Below are positions 1-6,664 of a stretch of 8,256 nt of DNA, piece after piece (position 1 is the first letter of the stretch; each line of letters begins with the position of its first letter). The notes under the pieces were generated by a model. That model did no database searches. It was not told the DNA's origin and worked only from the letters and a program-made list of their open reading frames with translations. The DNA is from Candidatus Omnitrophota bacterium. Lineage in GTDB: Bacteria > Omnitrophota > Gorgyraeia > JAFGHF01. Both the position numbers and the translations under genes were made by a program. The stretch covers positions 1 through 8,256 of the forward strand of contig JAHIIS010000091.1 of the NCBI GenBank assembly GCA_018899075.1, given 5' to 3'.

Positions 1-635
1 ACGATTTATACTGGCCACGAGAAGAATCCTTTTGGGAGGGAGTATCTGTAGGAGGGATGGAGGGCAATCTCAATCTCAGTCCGGAGAAGGCAGAGTCTTG
101 TGAATTCGGCGTTTCCACTTATTTCTTCAAGGCCCTCTGGACAGATGTAACCTATTTTCGCAATCGCGCAGAAGGCCTGATTATCTGGAATCCGGATGCC
201 AATGGCTGGTGGCGGCCGGAGAATGTTTCTACGGCTATTATTCAGGGCATGGAATTAAGTACCGATTTTGTAATCTGGGAAAGATTAAAGGCCAATTTTA
301 ATTATACCCTTTTATATGCCAAGGACAAAGACACGAAAAAATGGCTGGTTTATCGCCCCCGGCATCAATACAAGCTGAACCTTAATTATAAGACCGAAAA
401 CGACTGGACATACGACTTTGCCTGGCGCTATGTCACCAAAAGATTTGTTGACAAGGACAATTTGGACTCACTGGGACATTATTGGGTTGCCGATGCAAGC
501 ATCTCCAAAAAGTTTTGCGATATCTGGGAGTTTCAGATTAGTGCCAAAAACCTCTTTGACCAGGATTATGAAGAGGAGGAAGGCTACCCTATGCCCGGGA
601 CCCAGGTTTTGACCAGCCTGAAATGCGAGTTTTGA
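1..635 (+). CDS. TonB-dependent outer-membrane receptor, C-terminal part (BtuB-like), 5' truncated
   Basis: Only the C-terminal part of the beta-barrel is present. The reading frame is open from base 3 to the TGA at 633-635, so the gene begins left of the window. Visible family features are a DLYWP segment followed by GNLNLSPEKAES, which matches the GNPDLKPE-type extracellular loop motif of TonB-dependent receptors. After it come alternating aromatic beta-strands, an RPRHQYKLNLNY strand, an SAKNLFDQDYEE segment (the usual 'NLFDkdYe' near the last strands) and a terminal Phe (LKCEF) typical of outer-membrane barrels. The plug domain and TonB box lie outside the window. The protein would bind a ligand at the cell surface and import it using TonB/ExbBD energy. 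The adjoining BtuFCD-type genes, overlapping by 13 bases, favour a corrinoid ligand. A siderophore or haem receptor is possible. The ATG at 57 is internal and not a start. Confidence 0.9.
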   Translation, partial: DLYWPREESFWEGVSVGGMEGNLNLSPEKAESCEFGVSTYFFKALWTDVTYFRNRAEGLIIWNPDANGWWRPENVSTAIIQGMELSTDFVIWERLKANFNYTLLYAKDKDTKKWLVYRPRHQYKLNLNYKTENDWTYDFAWRYVTKRFVDKDNLDSLGHYWVADASISKKFCDIWEFQISAKNLFDQDYEEEEGYPMPGTQVLTSLKCEF

Positions 636-1486
636 CCTTCTTAATAATATTTTTGTTTAACATTTGCGCTATAGGTTTTTGTTCTCCGGAAAACTCTTCT
701 TGTTATCCCGAAAGAATAATCTCCTTAGGACCTGCCTTAACCGCACAACTTTGCCTTTTGGGCGTAGAAGATAAACTGGTGGGGGTAACTACATATTGCC
801 GGATGCCGTCTCAAGCTCAACAGAAAGAGAAGGTGGGCACGGTGATAGAAGTGAATTTAGAAAAGGTTATAAGCCTCAGGCCCGATTTAGTAGTGGCAAC
901 GCCTTTAACAAATCTGAAGACAAAAGAAAAATTAAAGGATTTAGGGATAAGAGTAGCGAGTTTCCCTTCACCTAAAAATTTTTCCCAGGTTTGTGAGCAA
1001 TTTCTGGAATTAGGCAGAATTGTAGGAAGGGAAAAAGAAGCGCAAGACATTGCCCGTCAGGCAAAATATAAGGTAGGTCTTATTAAAAAAAGCATTGAAC
1101 AGCTGCCCAGGCCGAAGGTCTTTATTCAGGTAGGGGCAAGGCCTTTATATACCGTAACAGAAGACTCCTTTATTAACGATGTTATCAAGCTTGCCGGGGG
1201 AAGAAATATTGCCCAGGGTTTAAAGAGCGGCCTTTATAGCCGGGAACAGGTGCTCAAGGAAGACCCCGACTACATAATCATTGTAACAATGGGCATTGCC
1301 GCAGTAGCAGAGCGAAAGGCATGGGAAAGCTTTGAGGCCTTAAATGCGGTGAGCAGTAATAGGATTTATATTATCGATTCTTATAAAATCTGCAGCCCCA
1401 CCCCGGTAACTTTTGTTGAGGCGCTGCAGGAGATGGTTGCTATTCTTCATCCCGAAAGGGCGCAAGCGATAAAAAGAGATGAATAA
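623..1486 (+). CDS. btuF: Periplasmic substrate-binding protein of a BtuF-type ABC importer
   Basis: The 287-residue product resembles cobalamin/iron-complex binding proteins (Peripla_BP_2 fold), whose usual length is about 260-300. Residues 1-20 form a signal peptide: a basic start, a hydrophobic core LIIFLFNICAIGF, then polar residues. There is no good lipobox because Phe precedes Cys20, so signal peptidase I cleavage is more likely. The mature protein opens with ERIISLGPALTAQLCLLG and KLVGVTTYC (about 30-59), the classic N-lobe signature. A linker helix follows, then the C-lobe with PLYTVTEDSFINDVIKLAGGRNIA (about 174-197) and SREQVLKEDPDYIIIV (206-221). It would capture the ligand delivered by the upstream receptor and pass it to the permease. 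The ATG lies inside the receptor gene with no clear Shine-Dalgarno, implying coupled translation. Seven cysteines are many for a periplasmic protein. Corrinoid specificity is inferred from similarity and context. Confidence 0.85.
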   Translation: MRVLTFLIIFLFNICAIGFCSPENSSCYPERIISLGPALTAQLCLLGVEDKLVGVTTYCRMPSQAQQKEKVGTVIEVNLEKVISLRPDLVVATPLTNLKTKEKLKDLGIRVASFPSPKNFSQVCEQFLELGRIVGREKEAQDIARQAKYKVGLIKKSIEQLPRPKVFIQVGARPLYTVTEDSFINDVIKLAGGRNIAQGLKSGLYSREQVLKEDPDYIIIVTMGIAAVAERKAWESFEALNAVSSNRIYIIDSYKICSPTPVTFVEALQEMVAILHPERAQAIKRDE

Positions 1487-2495
1487 AAAATTAATTCGCT
1501 GGATTAGCTGGATATTGTTTCTGGGGGGAATTCTCTTCACGGTGAGCCTCTTTTCGTTATGCGTGGGCTCAGCAGGCATACCGCTTAAAAAAATTATCGC
1601 TTTAATCCTTGAAGGCAAGAGGACAGTCGAATATAGCATCCTTTTTGACATTCGCCTGCCGCGTATTATATTAGGATTTGCCGTAGGAAGCGCCTTAAGT
1701 ATTGCCGGTGTCCTCTTACAGGGAATGTTTCGCAATCCTCTGGTTGAGCCATATACCTTAGGGATTTCAGGCGGGGCGGCATTAGGCGTATGTTTGAATA
1801 TTGCCTTAAGGCTAAGCGGCAGATTGGGCATTTTGTCTATTCCACTAACAGGATTCCTGGGCGCATTGATTGTGGTAGTGGTTGTTTATTCTTTAAGCAC
1901 AAGAAAGGGAATTTTTAAAATTCAAGGACTTCTGCTTACAGGTGTAATGCTCAGTTTTATTTGCTCATCCCTGGTTATGCTCATTATGGCTATTTCCCGG
2001 GCAGAAGACCTTCACGGAATTATTTTCTGGATAATGGGCTCTTTAGGAGAGCCGCAGGGGTTTCTTATAAAAGTCGTATTTTTGGTATCTATGCTGGGCC
2101 TGTTTATATCTTATCTGCTCTGCGCAGACCTCAATGCCCTTTCTTTAGGAGAAGAAGAGGCGCAGCATTTAGGTATAAACGTGGAAAGGACAAAAAGATT
2201 ACTTTTTCTTACAGCTTCTTTACTTACGGGCTGCAGCGTCTCGGCAGCAGGAATAATTGGATTTGTAGGATTGGTAGTTCCCCATTTTATGCGTATGATT
2301 GTAGGCAGCGACCACCGCATACTCCTTGTTACTTCTTCTCTTGCCGGCGGGGCCTTTCTTATCCTTTGTGATACTCTGGCCAGAACCGTCATTTCCCCCT
2401 TAGAGTTGCCTGTAGGGGTGATTACCGGGATAGTGGGGGGCAGCCTCTTTGTTTACGCCTTAAGCAAAAGGCAGGTTTCTTGGGGAGGAAAATAG
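1479..2495 (+). CDS. btuC: FecCD/BtuC-family ABC importer permease
   Basis: This 338-residue integral membrane protein has the normal length for the family, with roughly ten hydrophobic helices. Family motifs appear in the expected order: RLPRI at 59-63, QGMFRNPLVEPYTLGISGGA at 81-100, the cytoplasmic coupling segment LGEEEAQHLGI at 223-233 that contacts the ATPase, GIIGFVGLVVPHFMR at 258-272, and ELPVGVITGIVGG near 309-321. It would form the homodimeric inner-membrane channel of a type II importer for cobalamin, haem or a ferric siderophore. Its ATG overlaps the end of the binding-protein gene by 8 bases, and its stop codon shares one base with the start of the ATPase gene, so the three genes form one translational unit. 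The family is certain. The substrate is inferred from the neighbours. Confidence 0.93.
   Translation: MNKKLIRWISWILFLGGILFTVSLFSLCVGSAGIPLKKIIALILEGKRTVEYSILFDIRLPRIILGFAVGSALSIAGVLLQGMFRNPLVEPYTLGISGGAALGVCLNIALRLSGRLGILSIPLTGFLGALIVVVVVYSLSTRKGIFKIQGLLLTGVMLSFICSSLVMLIMAISRAEDLHGIIFWIMGSLGEPQGFLIKVVFLVSMLGLFISYLLCADLNALSLGEEEAQHLGINVERTKRLLFLTASLLTGCSVSAAGIIGFVGLVVPHFMRMIVGSDHRILLVTSSLAGGAFLILCDTLARTVISPLELPVGVITGIVGGSLFVYALSKRQVSWGGK
2484..2488 (+). promoter_or_regulatory. Shine-Dalgarno of the ABC ATPase gene (decides the start)
   Basis: GGAGG, six bases before the GTG at 2495, is a near-perfect ribosome binding site. It lies within the last codons of the permease gene. It supports GTG 2495 over the in-frame TTG at 2480, which has no comparable site and would place this GGAGG inside the coding sequence. 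Confidence 0.8.
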
Positions 2496-3295
2496 TGCTT
2501 AGAATAAAGAATCTAACTTGCGGCTACGATTCAAAAATTGTTCTTAAAGATATCAATTTTAAAATAGAAACCAAGGAACTGGTGGGAATAATCGGCCCTA
2601 ACGGCTCAGGCAAAACTACCCTTCTTCGGGCTGTAAGCGGAGTGCTTAAGCCAAAGGAAGGGGCAATTTTCTTAGAAGAAAAAGATATTCGGCTAAGAGG
2701 AGTAAAAGAGCTGGCTTGTGAGCTCGCCGTGGTTTCGCAAACTTCACCCCTAAATCATATGACGGTAGAAGAGTTTGTCCTTCTGGGAAGGATTCCCCAT
2801 TATCAACGGTTTCAATTTTTAGAGACAAAAAAGGATATAGAGATTGCTGAAAGGTCTATGAGTTTAACCGATACCCTCAAACTTAAACACCGGCCTTTAG
2901 CAGAGATAAGCGGGGGAGAGAGGCAACTGGTGGTTATTGCCCGTGCGTTGACGCAAGAGCCGAGGTTGCTTTTATTGGATGAGCCAACAGCGCATTTAGA
3001 TATAACTCATCAGGCAGGGGTTTTAGACCTGATAAAGAAGCTGAATAGAGAATTCGGACTTACGGTAATTATGGTTTTGCATGACCTTAATTTAGCCAGC
3101 GAATACTGTCATCGCCTGCTTCTTATTAATGAAGGACGCATCCACAAGGCCGGCTTGCCCGAGGAGGTATTGAACTACCAGATTATTGAAGAGGTTTACA
3201 AGACAGTGGTGGTTGTAGAAAAGAATCCCGTTTCTTCCAAGCCGTATATATTAATAGTTCCTGAGGAAGAAAGGCAAAAAGAGAGAAGTCGATAA
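2495..3295 (+). CDS. btuD: ABC importer ATPase, BtuD/FecE family
   Basis: The product has 266 residues counted from the GTG at 2495. That start has an ideal Shine-Dalgarno and overlaps the permease TAG by one base (TAGTG). The protein is a complete ABC nucleotide-binding domain: Walker A GPNGSGKT at about 34-41, Q-loop glutamine near 82 (VVSQTSP), signature ISGGERQ at about 138-144, Walker B LLLLDEPT at about 158-165 with the catalytic Glu, D-loop AHLD, and H-loop histidine near 196 (MVLHDLN). The first strand LRIKNLTCGYDSKIVLKDINF is typical of FecE/BtuD/FhuC proteins. It would hydrolyse ATP on the cytoplasmic face to drive uptake through the upstream permease. A C-terminal stretch of about 45 residues (VYKTVVVVEKNPVSSKPYIL) matches the tail common in this family. 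Substrate specificity cannot be read from the ATPase itself. Confidence 0.93.
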   Translation: MLRIKNLTCGYDSKIVLKDINFKIETKELVGIIGPNGSGKTTLLRAVSGVLKPKEGAIFLEEKDIRLRGVKELACELAVVSQTSPLNHMTVEEFVLLGRIPHYQRFQFLETKKDIEIAERSMSLTDTLKLKHRPLAEISGGERQLVVIARALTQEPRLLLLDEPTAHLDITHQAGVLDLIKKLNREFGLTVIMVLHDLNLASEYCHRLLLINEGRIHKAGLPEEVLNYQIIEEVYKTVVVVEKNPVSSKPYILIVPEEERQKERSR

Positions 3296-3315
3296 GTTCT
3301 AATCGATTTTCCAAA

Positions 3316-3344
3316 TTGACAAAGGGGAGGCTGTATGTTATATT
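3316..3344 (+). promoter_or_regulatory. Sigma-70-type promoter for the glycan locus
   Basis: TTGACA at 3316-3321 is a perfect -35 box. After 17 bases comes TATATT at 3339-3344, a -10 box with one mismatch. It sits 21 bases after the end of the uptake operon, where a new transcription unit would start. Transcription is expected near 3351, giving a leader of about 70 bases before the glycosyltransferase start. The call rests on sequence match only. Confidence 0.7.
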
Positions 3345-3360
3345 AAAACTGCCTGTGGCT

Positions 3361-3403
3361 TTTGCCCTTTACTTTGCTTAAATCCCGGGCAAAGTTAAAG
3401 GGT
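3361..3403 (+). promoter_or_regulatory. Imperfect inverted repeat / leader hairpin
   Basis: Left arm CCCTTTACTTTGC (3365-3377) pairs with right arm GCAAAGTTAAAGGG (3389-3402). That makes 13 base pairs with one bulged T (3395) and an 11-base loop. An alternative seven-pair helix TTTGCCC (3361-3367) with GGGCAAA (3387-3393) would exclude it. No T-run follows, so it is not a typical intrinsic terminator. It lies in the predicted 5' leader just downstream of the promoter and ends 18 bases before the start codon. It could be an RNA hairpin affecting stability or translation, or a repressor operator. Function is unproven. Confidence 0.5.
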
Positions 3404-3420
3404 AATGGGAAAGAGATGGC

Positions 3421-4581
3421 TTGAGAAGATTAAATGTCTTGCATATAGTCACGAAGCTGGAATTAGGTGGTGCGCAGAAGAACGCTTTATATATTGTAAG
3501 TCTTTTGAATAAAGACAGATATAATCTTTCTCTTGCCAGCTCAAATGAAGGGATTTTAGTCCCCGATGCCTTAAATATTCCCCAGATAAATGCTACCTTT
3601 TTGCCTACCCTTAAGCGCGCCATAGACCCCCTGAAGGATTTTATAACCCTCATCAGCCTTACCAGGCTCATTAAAAATAAAAAGTTTGATATTGTGCACA
3701 CCCATAGTTCCAAAGCAGGGATTTTAGGCCGCTGGGCGGCTAAGCTAGCCGGTGTGCCTGTGGTTCTGCATAGTGTCCATGGTTGGGGCTTCCATCATCG
3801 CCAAAACCCACTCACCAGAAGGCTCTTTATCTACCTGGAACGAATAACCGCTAAGATTACTAACAGGTTAATTGCTGTCTCGCAAAGCGACATCAAAAGG
3901 GGGCTAAATGCCCGCATTGGCACGGAGGATAAGTATGCCTTGGTTAGATATGGCATCCCCTTACAGGAATTTACTGATTGTCAGGTGGATATCAAAAAGA
4001 AAAAGGAGGAATTGGGGTTAAAGACAGATTCTAAAGTTGTGGGGATGGTTGCCTGTTTTAAACCCCAAAAGGCCCCTGAGGATTTTCTCAGAGCAGCAGT
4101 TCTTGTAAAAAAGGATTTTCCGGAAGCAAAATTTCTTTTAGTTGGCGATGGAGCTTTGCGCAGGAAATTAGAAGGCTTAAGGAAAAGGTTTGTTCTGGAG
4201 AAAGAGGTTATTTTCACAGGGTGGCGCCGCGATATCCCCCAGATTTTGTCTATCTTGGATGTATTTGTGTTGACCTCTTTATGGGAGGGCTCACCAATAG
4301 TCCTTTTGGAGGCTATGGCCTGCGCTTTACCGGTTGTGGCTACCTCAACCGGGGGCGCGCAAGAGACAATCCATAATGGGAGTAGCGGCTTCATAGTGAA
4401 TTTTGGTGATATTGAAGCTATGGCCCAGAGAATTGTTAGCCTTTTGAGGAACACTAACCTTGCCCGCAAAATGGGCCAAGAGGGGAGAAACTTGCTTGAT
4501 CCTTCTTTTGAAGTAGAACATATGGTAAAGCAGGTAGACAGGCTTTACCAGACTCTATGGAAGGAGAAAAAACTGTGTTAG
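3421..4581 (+). CDS. GT4-family glycosyltransferase (GT-B fold)
   Basis: The product has 386 residues and transfers a sugar from a nucleotide donor to a growing lipid-linked glycan at the cytoplasmic face. The N-terminal acceptor domain opens with LNVLHIVTKLELGGAQ (4-19), the typical GT4 beginning with its glycine-rich loop. HTHSSKAGILGRWAAKLAG at 93-111 and VHGWGF at 119-124 follow. The C-terminal donor domain starts near 205 and has VACFKPQKAPEDFLRA (210-225), LLVGDGALRRKLE (239-251), FTGWRRDIP (265-273) and the EX7E motif E289...E297 in EGSPIVLLEAMA. STGGAQETI (309-317) completes the phosphate/donor site. The start is TTG at 3421, since a stop lies in frame at 3403-3405 and no ATG or GTG fits. 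The preceding GGGAAAGAG is a weak Shine-Dalgarno. The sugar and acceptor cannot be predicted. The gene overlaps the next by 7 bases. Confidence 0.9.
   Translation: MRRLNVLHIVTKLELGGAQKNALYIVSLLNKDRYNLSLASSNEGILVPDALNIPQINATFLPTLKRAIDPLKDFITLISLTRLIKNKKFDIVHTHSSKAGILGRWAAKLAGVPVVLHSVHGWGFHHRQNPLTRRLFIYLERITAKITNRLIAVSQSDIKRGLNARIGTEDKYALVRYGIPLQEFTDCQVDIKKKKEELGLKTDSKVVGMVACFKPQKAPEDFLRAAVLVKKDFPEAKFLLVGDGALRRKLEGLRKRFVLEKEVIFTGWRRDIPQILSILDVFVLTSLWEGSPIVLLEAMACALPVVATSTGGAQETIHNGSSGFIVNFGDIEAMAQRIVSLLRNTNLARKMGQEGRNLLDPSFEVEHMVKQVDRLYQTLWKEKKLC
4561..4566 (+). promoter_or_regulatory. Shine-Dalgarno of the sugar-phosphate transferase gene (decides the start)
   Basis: AAGGAG at 4561-4566 stands eight bases before the GTG at 4575. 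The in-frame ATG at 4557 has no purine-rich site upstream and would place AAGGAG inside the gene. GTG 4575 is therefore the better start. Confidence 0.7.
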
Positions 4582-5609
4582 GATATATCCTTGTTTTCTT
4601 AGCTGCCTTGGCTTTGGGGCTGATTTTGATTGCTTTGCTTAGAAGCCTTGCCTTAAAGGCCAACTTTGTGAGTCCCCAGGGTATAACCCGCTTGGGCGGC
4701 CTGGGTATGTGGCTGGCTTTTTCTATCGTCTGTATTTTAGGGGGCTCAATTTACGGAGTCCTGAGTAAAACAGGCTGGGGGATAATCCTGGGTTCCGGCC
4801 TCCTGGTGGCATTTGGTATAATCGACGACTATAAAAAAGAACTTTCTGTGCCTATTAAATTCCTGGTTCAGATTATCGCTACTATTTTGCTTATTTTTTC
4901 TGGCATAAAGACGCAAATTATCTATATCGGGCCTTATTTAAATCTACTTGTTACTTTCCTTTGGGTCCTGGGAATAACCAATGCCTTTAATCACTTAGAT
5001 ATAATGGACGGACTGGCAGGGGGAATTGCCGCTATATCTTCGGCAACGTTTTTCTTTATTGCTTTATTTAATGCCAATCTTTCTATAGCAGTTGCCTCTT
5101 TGGCCCTGACAGCGGTAACATTAAGTTTTTTGCGCTATAATTTATCTTCAATAAAAGTTTATATGGGAAATTCGGGAAGCCACTTTTTGGGTTTTGCGCT
5201 TTCCGCTATCGCTATAGCAATAAGTTATGCTCCTTTAGAGAGGAAAATAGCTTTAGTTTGCCCGATTCTTGTTCTGGGGCTTCCTGTATATGACACATTG
5301 TTTGTTATGTTTATGAGGGCAAGAAAAGGAAGGTCGATTTTTAAGAAAAGCGACGACCACTTTGCCTTAAGGCTTAAAGCTTTAGGCTATTCTCAGAAGA
5401 AGGCCCTTGCCTTTATGTGTCTGTTTGGTTTATTCTTTAGCCTCAGCGCTCTAATTATTAGCCGGGTTTCCAACCAGATAGGCACAATTATCCTGTTCGT
5501 GGTAATTCTTGTCTGTTTAGTTTTAGGCAAAAAGGTAAGTCAACGCTCGAATGAAATGAGTAAAGAAAAAAATAATAAAGAGTGTTCTTCTAAAGGATTA
5601 AGCCTGTGA
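4575..5609 (+). CDS. WecA/MraY-family polyprenyl-phosphate sugar-1-phosphate transferase
   Basis: The product has 344 residues from GTG 4575 (350 from ATG 4557) and is an integral membrane protein with about ten or eleven hydrophobic helices. The family moves an N-acetylhexosamine-1-phosphate from a UDP-sugar to undecaprenyl phosphate, the first step of O-antigen or capsule synthesis. Visible motifs, numbered from GTG: TRLGGLG near 38-44, the Asp pair in GIIDDYKK (D84, D85), and NAFNHLDIMDGLAGG (136-150), which keeps both acidic residues D142 and D145. Two later motifs deviate. The usual GDxGS reads GNSGS (Asn199 for the metal-binding Asp), and the usual HxHH-type loop reads DDHFALRL (260-267), with one His only. 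The protein may be a lineage variant, may have altered activity, or may be less certain as a WecA equivalent. A charged tail (KEKNNKECSSKG) ends it. It overlaps the next gene by four bases. Confidence 0.87.
   Translation: MLGYILVFLAALALGLILIALLRSLALKANFVSPQGITRLGGLGMWLAFSIVCILGGSIYGVLSKTGWGIILGSGLLVAFGIIDDYKKELSVPIKFLVQIIATILLIFSGIKTQIIYIGPYLNLLVTFLWVLGITNAFNHLDIMDGLAGGIAAISSATFFFIALFNANLSIAVASLALTAVTLSFLRYNLSSIKVYMGNSGSHFLGFALSAIAIAISYAPLERKIALVCPILVLGLPVYDTLFVMFMRARKGRSIFKKSDDHFALRLKALGYSQKKALAFMCLFGLFFSLSALIISRVSNQIGTIILFVVILVCLVLGKKVSQRSNEMSKEKNNKECSSKGLSL
5592..5597 (+). promoter_or_regulatory. Shine-Dalgarno of the epimerase gene
   Basis: AAAGGA lies eight bases before the GTG at 5606, inside the end of the transferase gene. 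It supports a GTG start in a GTGA stop-start overlap. Confidence 0.6.
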
Positions 5610-6649
5610 TAAAAAAAGTACTAATTACAGGAGGGGCGGGTTTAATAGGAAGCTCTGCTGCAGAATATTATGCCAGGAAAGGCACAGATGTAATTGTTTT
5701 TGATAATCTAATGCGCTCTAACATATTCGGCTATAGGAAGAAAAGTGTGGAGTACAACTGGAGGTACCTGGCAAAATATCCTAATATTAAAAGAATAAAA
5801 GGGGATGTGAGAAATAAAAGAGACCTTCTCGAAGTTATTACAAAAAAAGTAGATATGGTAATTCATGCTGCCGGCCAACCGGGCGTCCCCTCTTCTGTGC
5901 GCAATCCAGAACTGGATTTCTCTATAAATGCCCAAGGGACCTTAAATGTCTTAGAGTGCTTAAGGAAAGTATCGCCTCAAGCTACTTTTATATATTGTTC
6001 AACAAACAAAGTTTACGGAGAAAATGTAGATAAAACCCCTCTAAGAGAATTAAAGACACGCTATATTTACAAAAATATTGAAGGAATCTCAGAAAAGACG
6101 GCTGTTGATAAGTGCGGACACACGCCCTATGGTGTAAGTAAATATGTAGGAGACATCTATACCCAGGAATACGCTTACTTGTATGGAATGAAGACAGCAG
6201 TTTTTAGGATGAGTTGTACCTATGGACCCCGTCAGTTCGGGTTTGAAGATCAGGGATGGGTTGCCCATTTTATTATATCTACTTTAACCAACAGGCCAAT
6301 AACTATATATGGCAACGGAAAGCAGGTGAGAGACCTTCTCTATGTGGAAGATTTGATAAGGGCCTTTAATTTATTTGCCAAAACCAAGACGAAACATGCG
6401 GTTTACAATATTGGAGGAGGTCATGGCAATACATTATCTCTGTTAGAATTCTTGGATATTTTGAGGAAGAAATTAGACAAAGAACCAAAAGTAAAATTTG
6501 CCCGTTGGCGGCCTTCTGACCAGAAGGTATATATTTCCGATATATCTAAGATTGAGAATGAGCTTGGCTGGAGCCCTAATGTATCAGCAAAAGATGGCAT
6601 AGAGAGATTAATCTCCTGGATAAAAGAAAACAAAAACTTATTTAAATAA
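5606..6649 (+). CDS. SDR sugar-nucleotide epimerase, CDP-paratose (tyvelose) 2-epimerase-like
   Basis: This 347-residue extended short-chain dehydrogenase/reductase has a Rossmann nucleotide-binding start, VLITGGAGLIG (5-15), and Asp33 in VFDNL, which favours NAD over NADP. The active site has Ser132/Thr133 in CSTNKVYGE and the catalytic pair Tyr175/Lys179 in TPYGVSK. Several segments closely recall the Salmonella/Yersinia tyvelose epimerase RfbE, from memory of that family: STNKVYG, YGPRQFGFEDQGWV (206-219), IYGNGKQVRDLLYVEDL (234-250), PSDQKVYISDISKI and WSPNVSAKDG (322-331). That enzyme converts CDP-paratose to CDP-tyvelose by C2 epimerisation. Length matches the family (about 340). No CDP-sugar synthesis genes lie in the window, so the substrate may differ, for example another CDP- or UDP-hexose. 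It starts at GTG in a GTGA overlap with the preceding gene. A 52-base gap with a candidate promoter follows. Confidence 0.85.
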   Translation: MIKKVLITGGAGLIGSSAAEYYARKGTDVIVFDNLMRSNIFGYRKKSVEYNWRYLAKYPNIKRIKGDVRNKRDLLEVITKKVDMVIHAAGQPGVPSSVRNPELDFSINAQGTLNVLECLRKVSPQATFIYCSTNKVYGENVDKTPLRELKTRYIYKNIEGISEKTAVDKCGHTPYGVSKYVGDIYTQEYAYLYGMKTAVFRMSCTYGPRQFGFEDQGWVAHFIISTLTNRPITIYGNGKQVRDLLYVEDLIRAFNLFAKTKTKHAVYNIGGGHGNTLSLLEFLDILRKKLDKEPKVKFARWRPSDQKVYISDISKIENELGWSPNVSAKDGIERLISWIKENKNLFK

Positions 6650-6664
6650 CCAGGTGCTGAATAT

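Noticed and set aside
51..59. GGAGGG directly before ATG 57, looking like a ribosome site and gene start.
   Set aside because: The frame is open to the left edge and already reads as receptor sequence (DLYWPREESFWEG). The purine run touches the ATG with no spacing. It is coding sequence inside a truncated gene.
1340..1831. Long antisense open frame (163 codons, minus strand) across the binding-protein/permease junction.
   Set aside because: It lies wholly opposite two well-supported genes, has low-complexity composition rich in Pro, Arg and Lys, and resembles no family I recognise. It is a shadow frame.
1961..2371. Plus-strand open frame of 136 codons in another phase inside the permease gene.
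   Set aside because: It overlaps the conserved BtuC motifs in the correct frame, and its product is rich in Tyr, Arg and Pro with no family resemblance.
3289..3310. Small stem (TCGAT with ATCGA, 8-base loop) followed by TTTT after the ATPase gene, a possible terminator.
   Set aside because: Five base pairs with only two G-C pairs and a four-base T-run is too weak to call an intrinsic terminator.
3981..4469. Antisense open frame of 162 codons opposite the glycosyltransferase.
   Set aside because: It is a mirror of a clear GT4 donor domain, with no ribosome site or recognisable motif.
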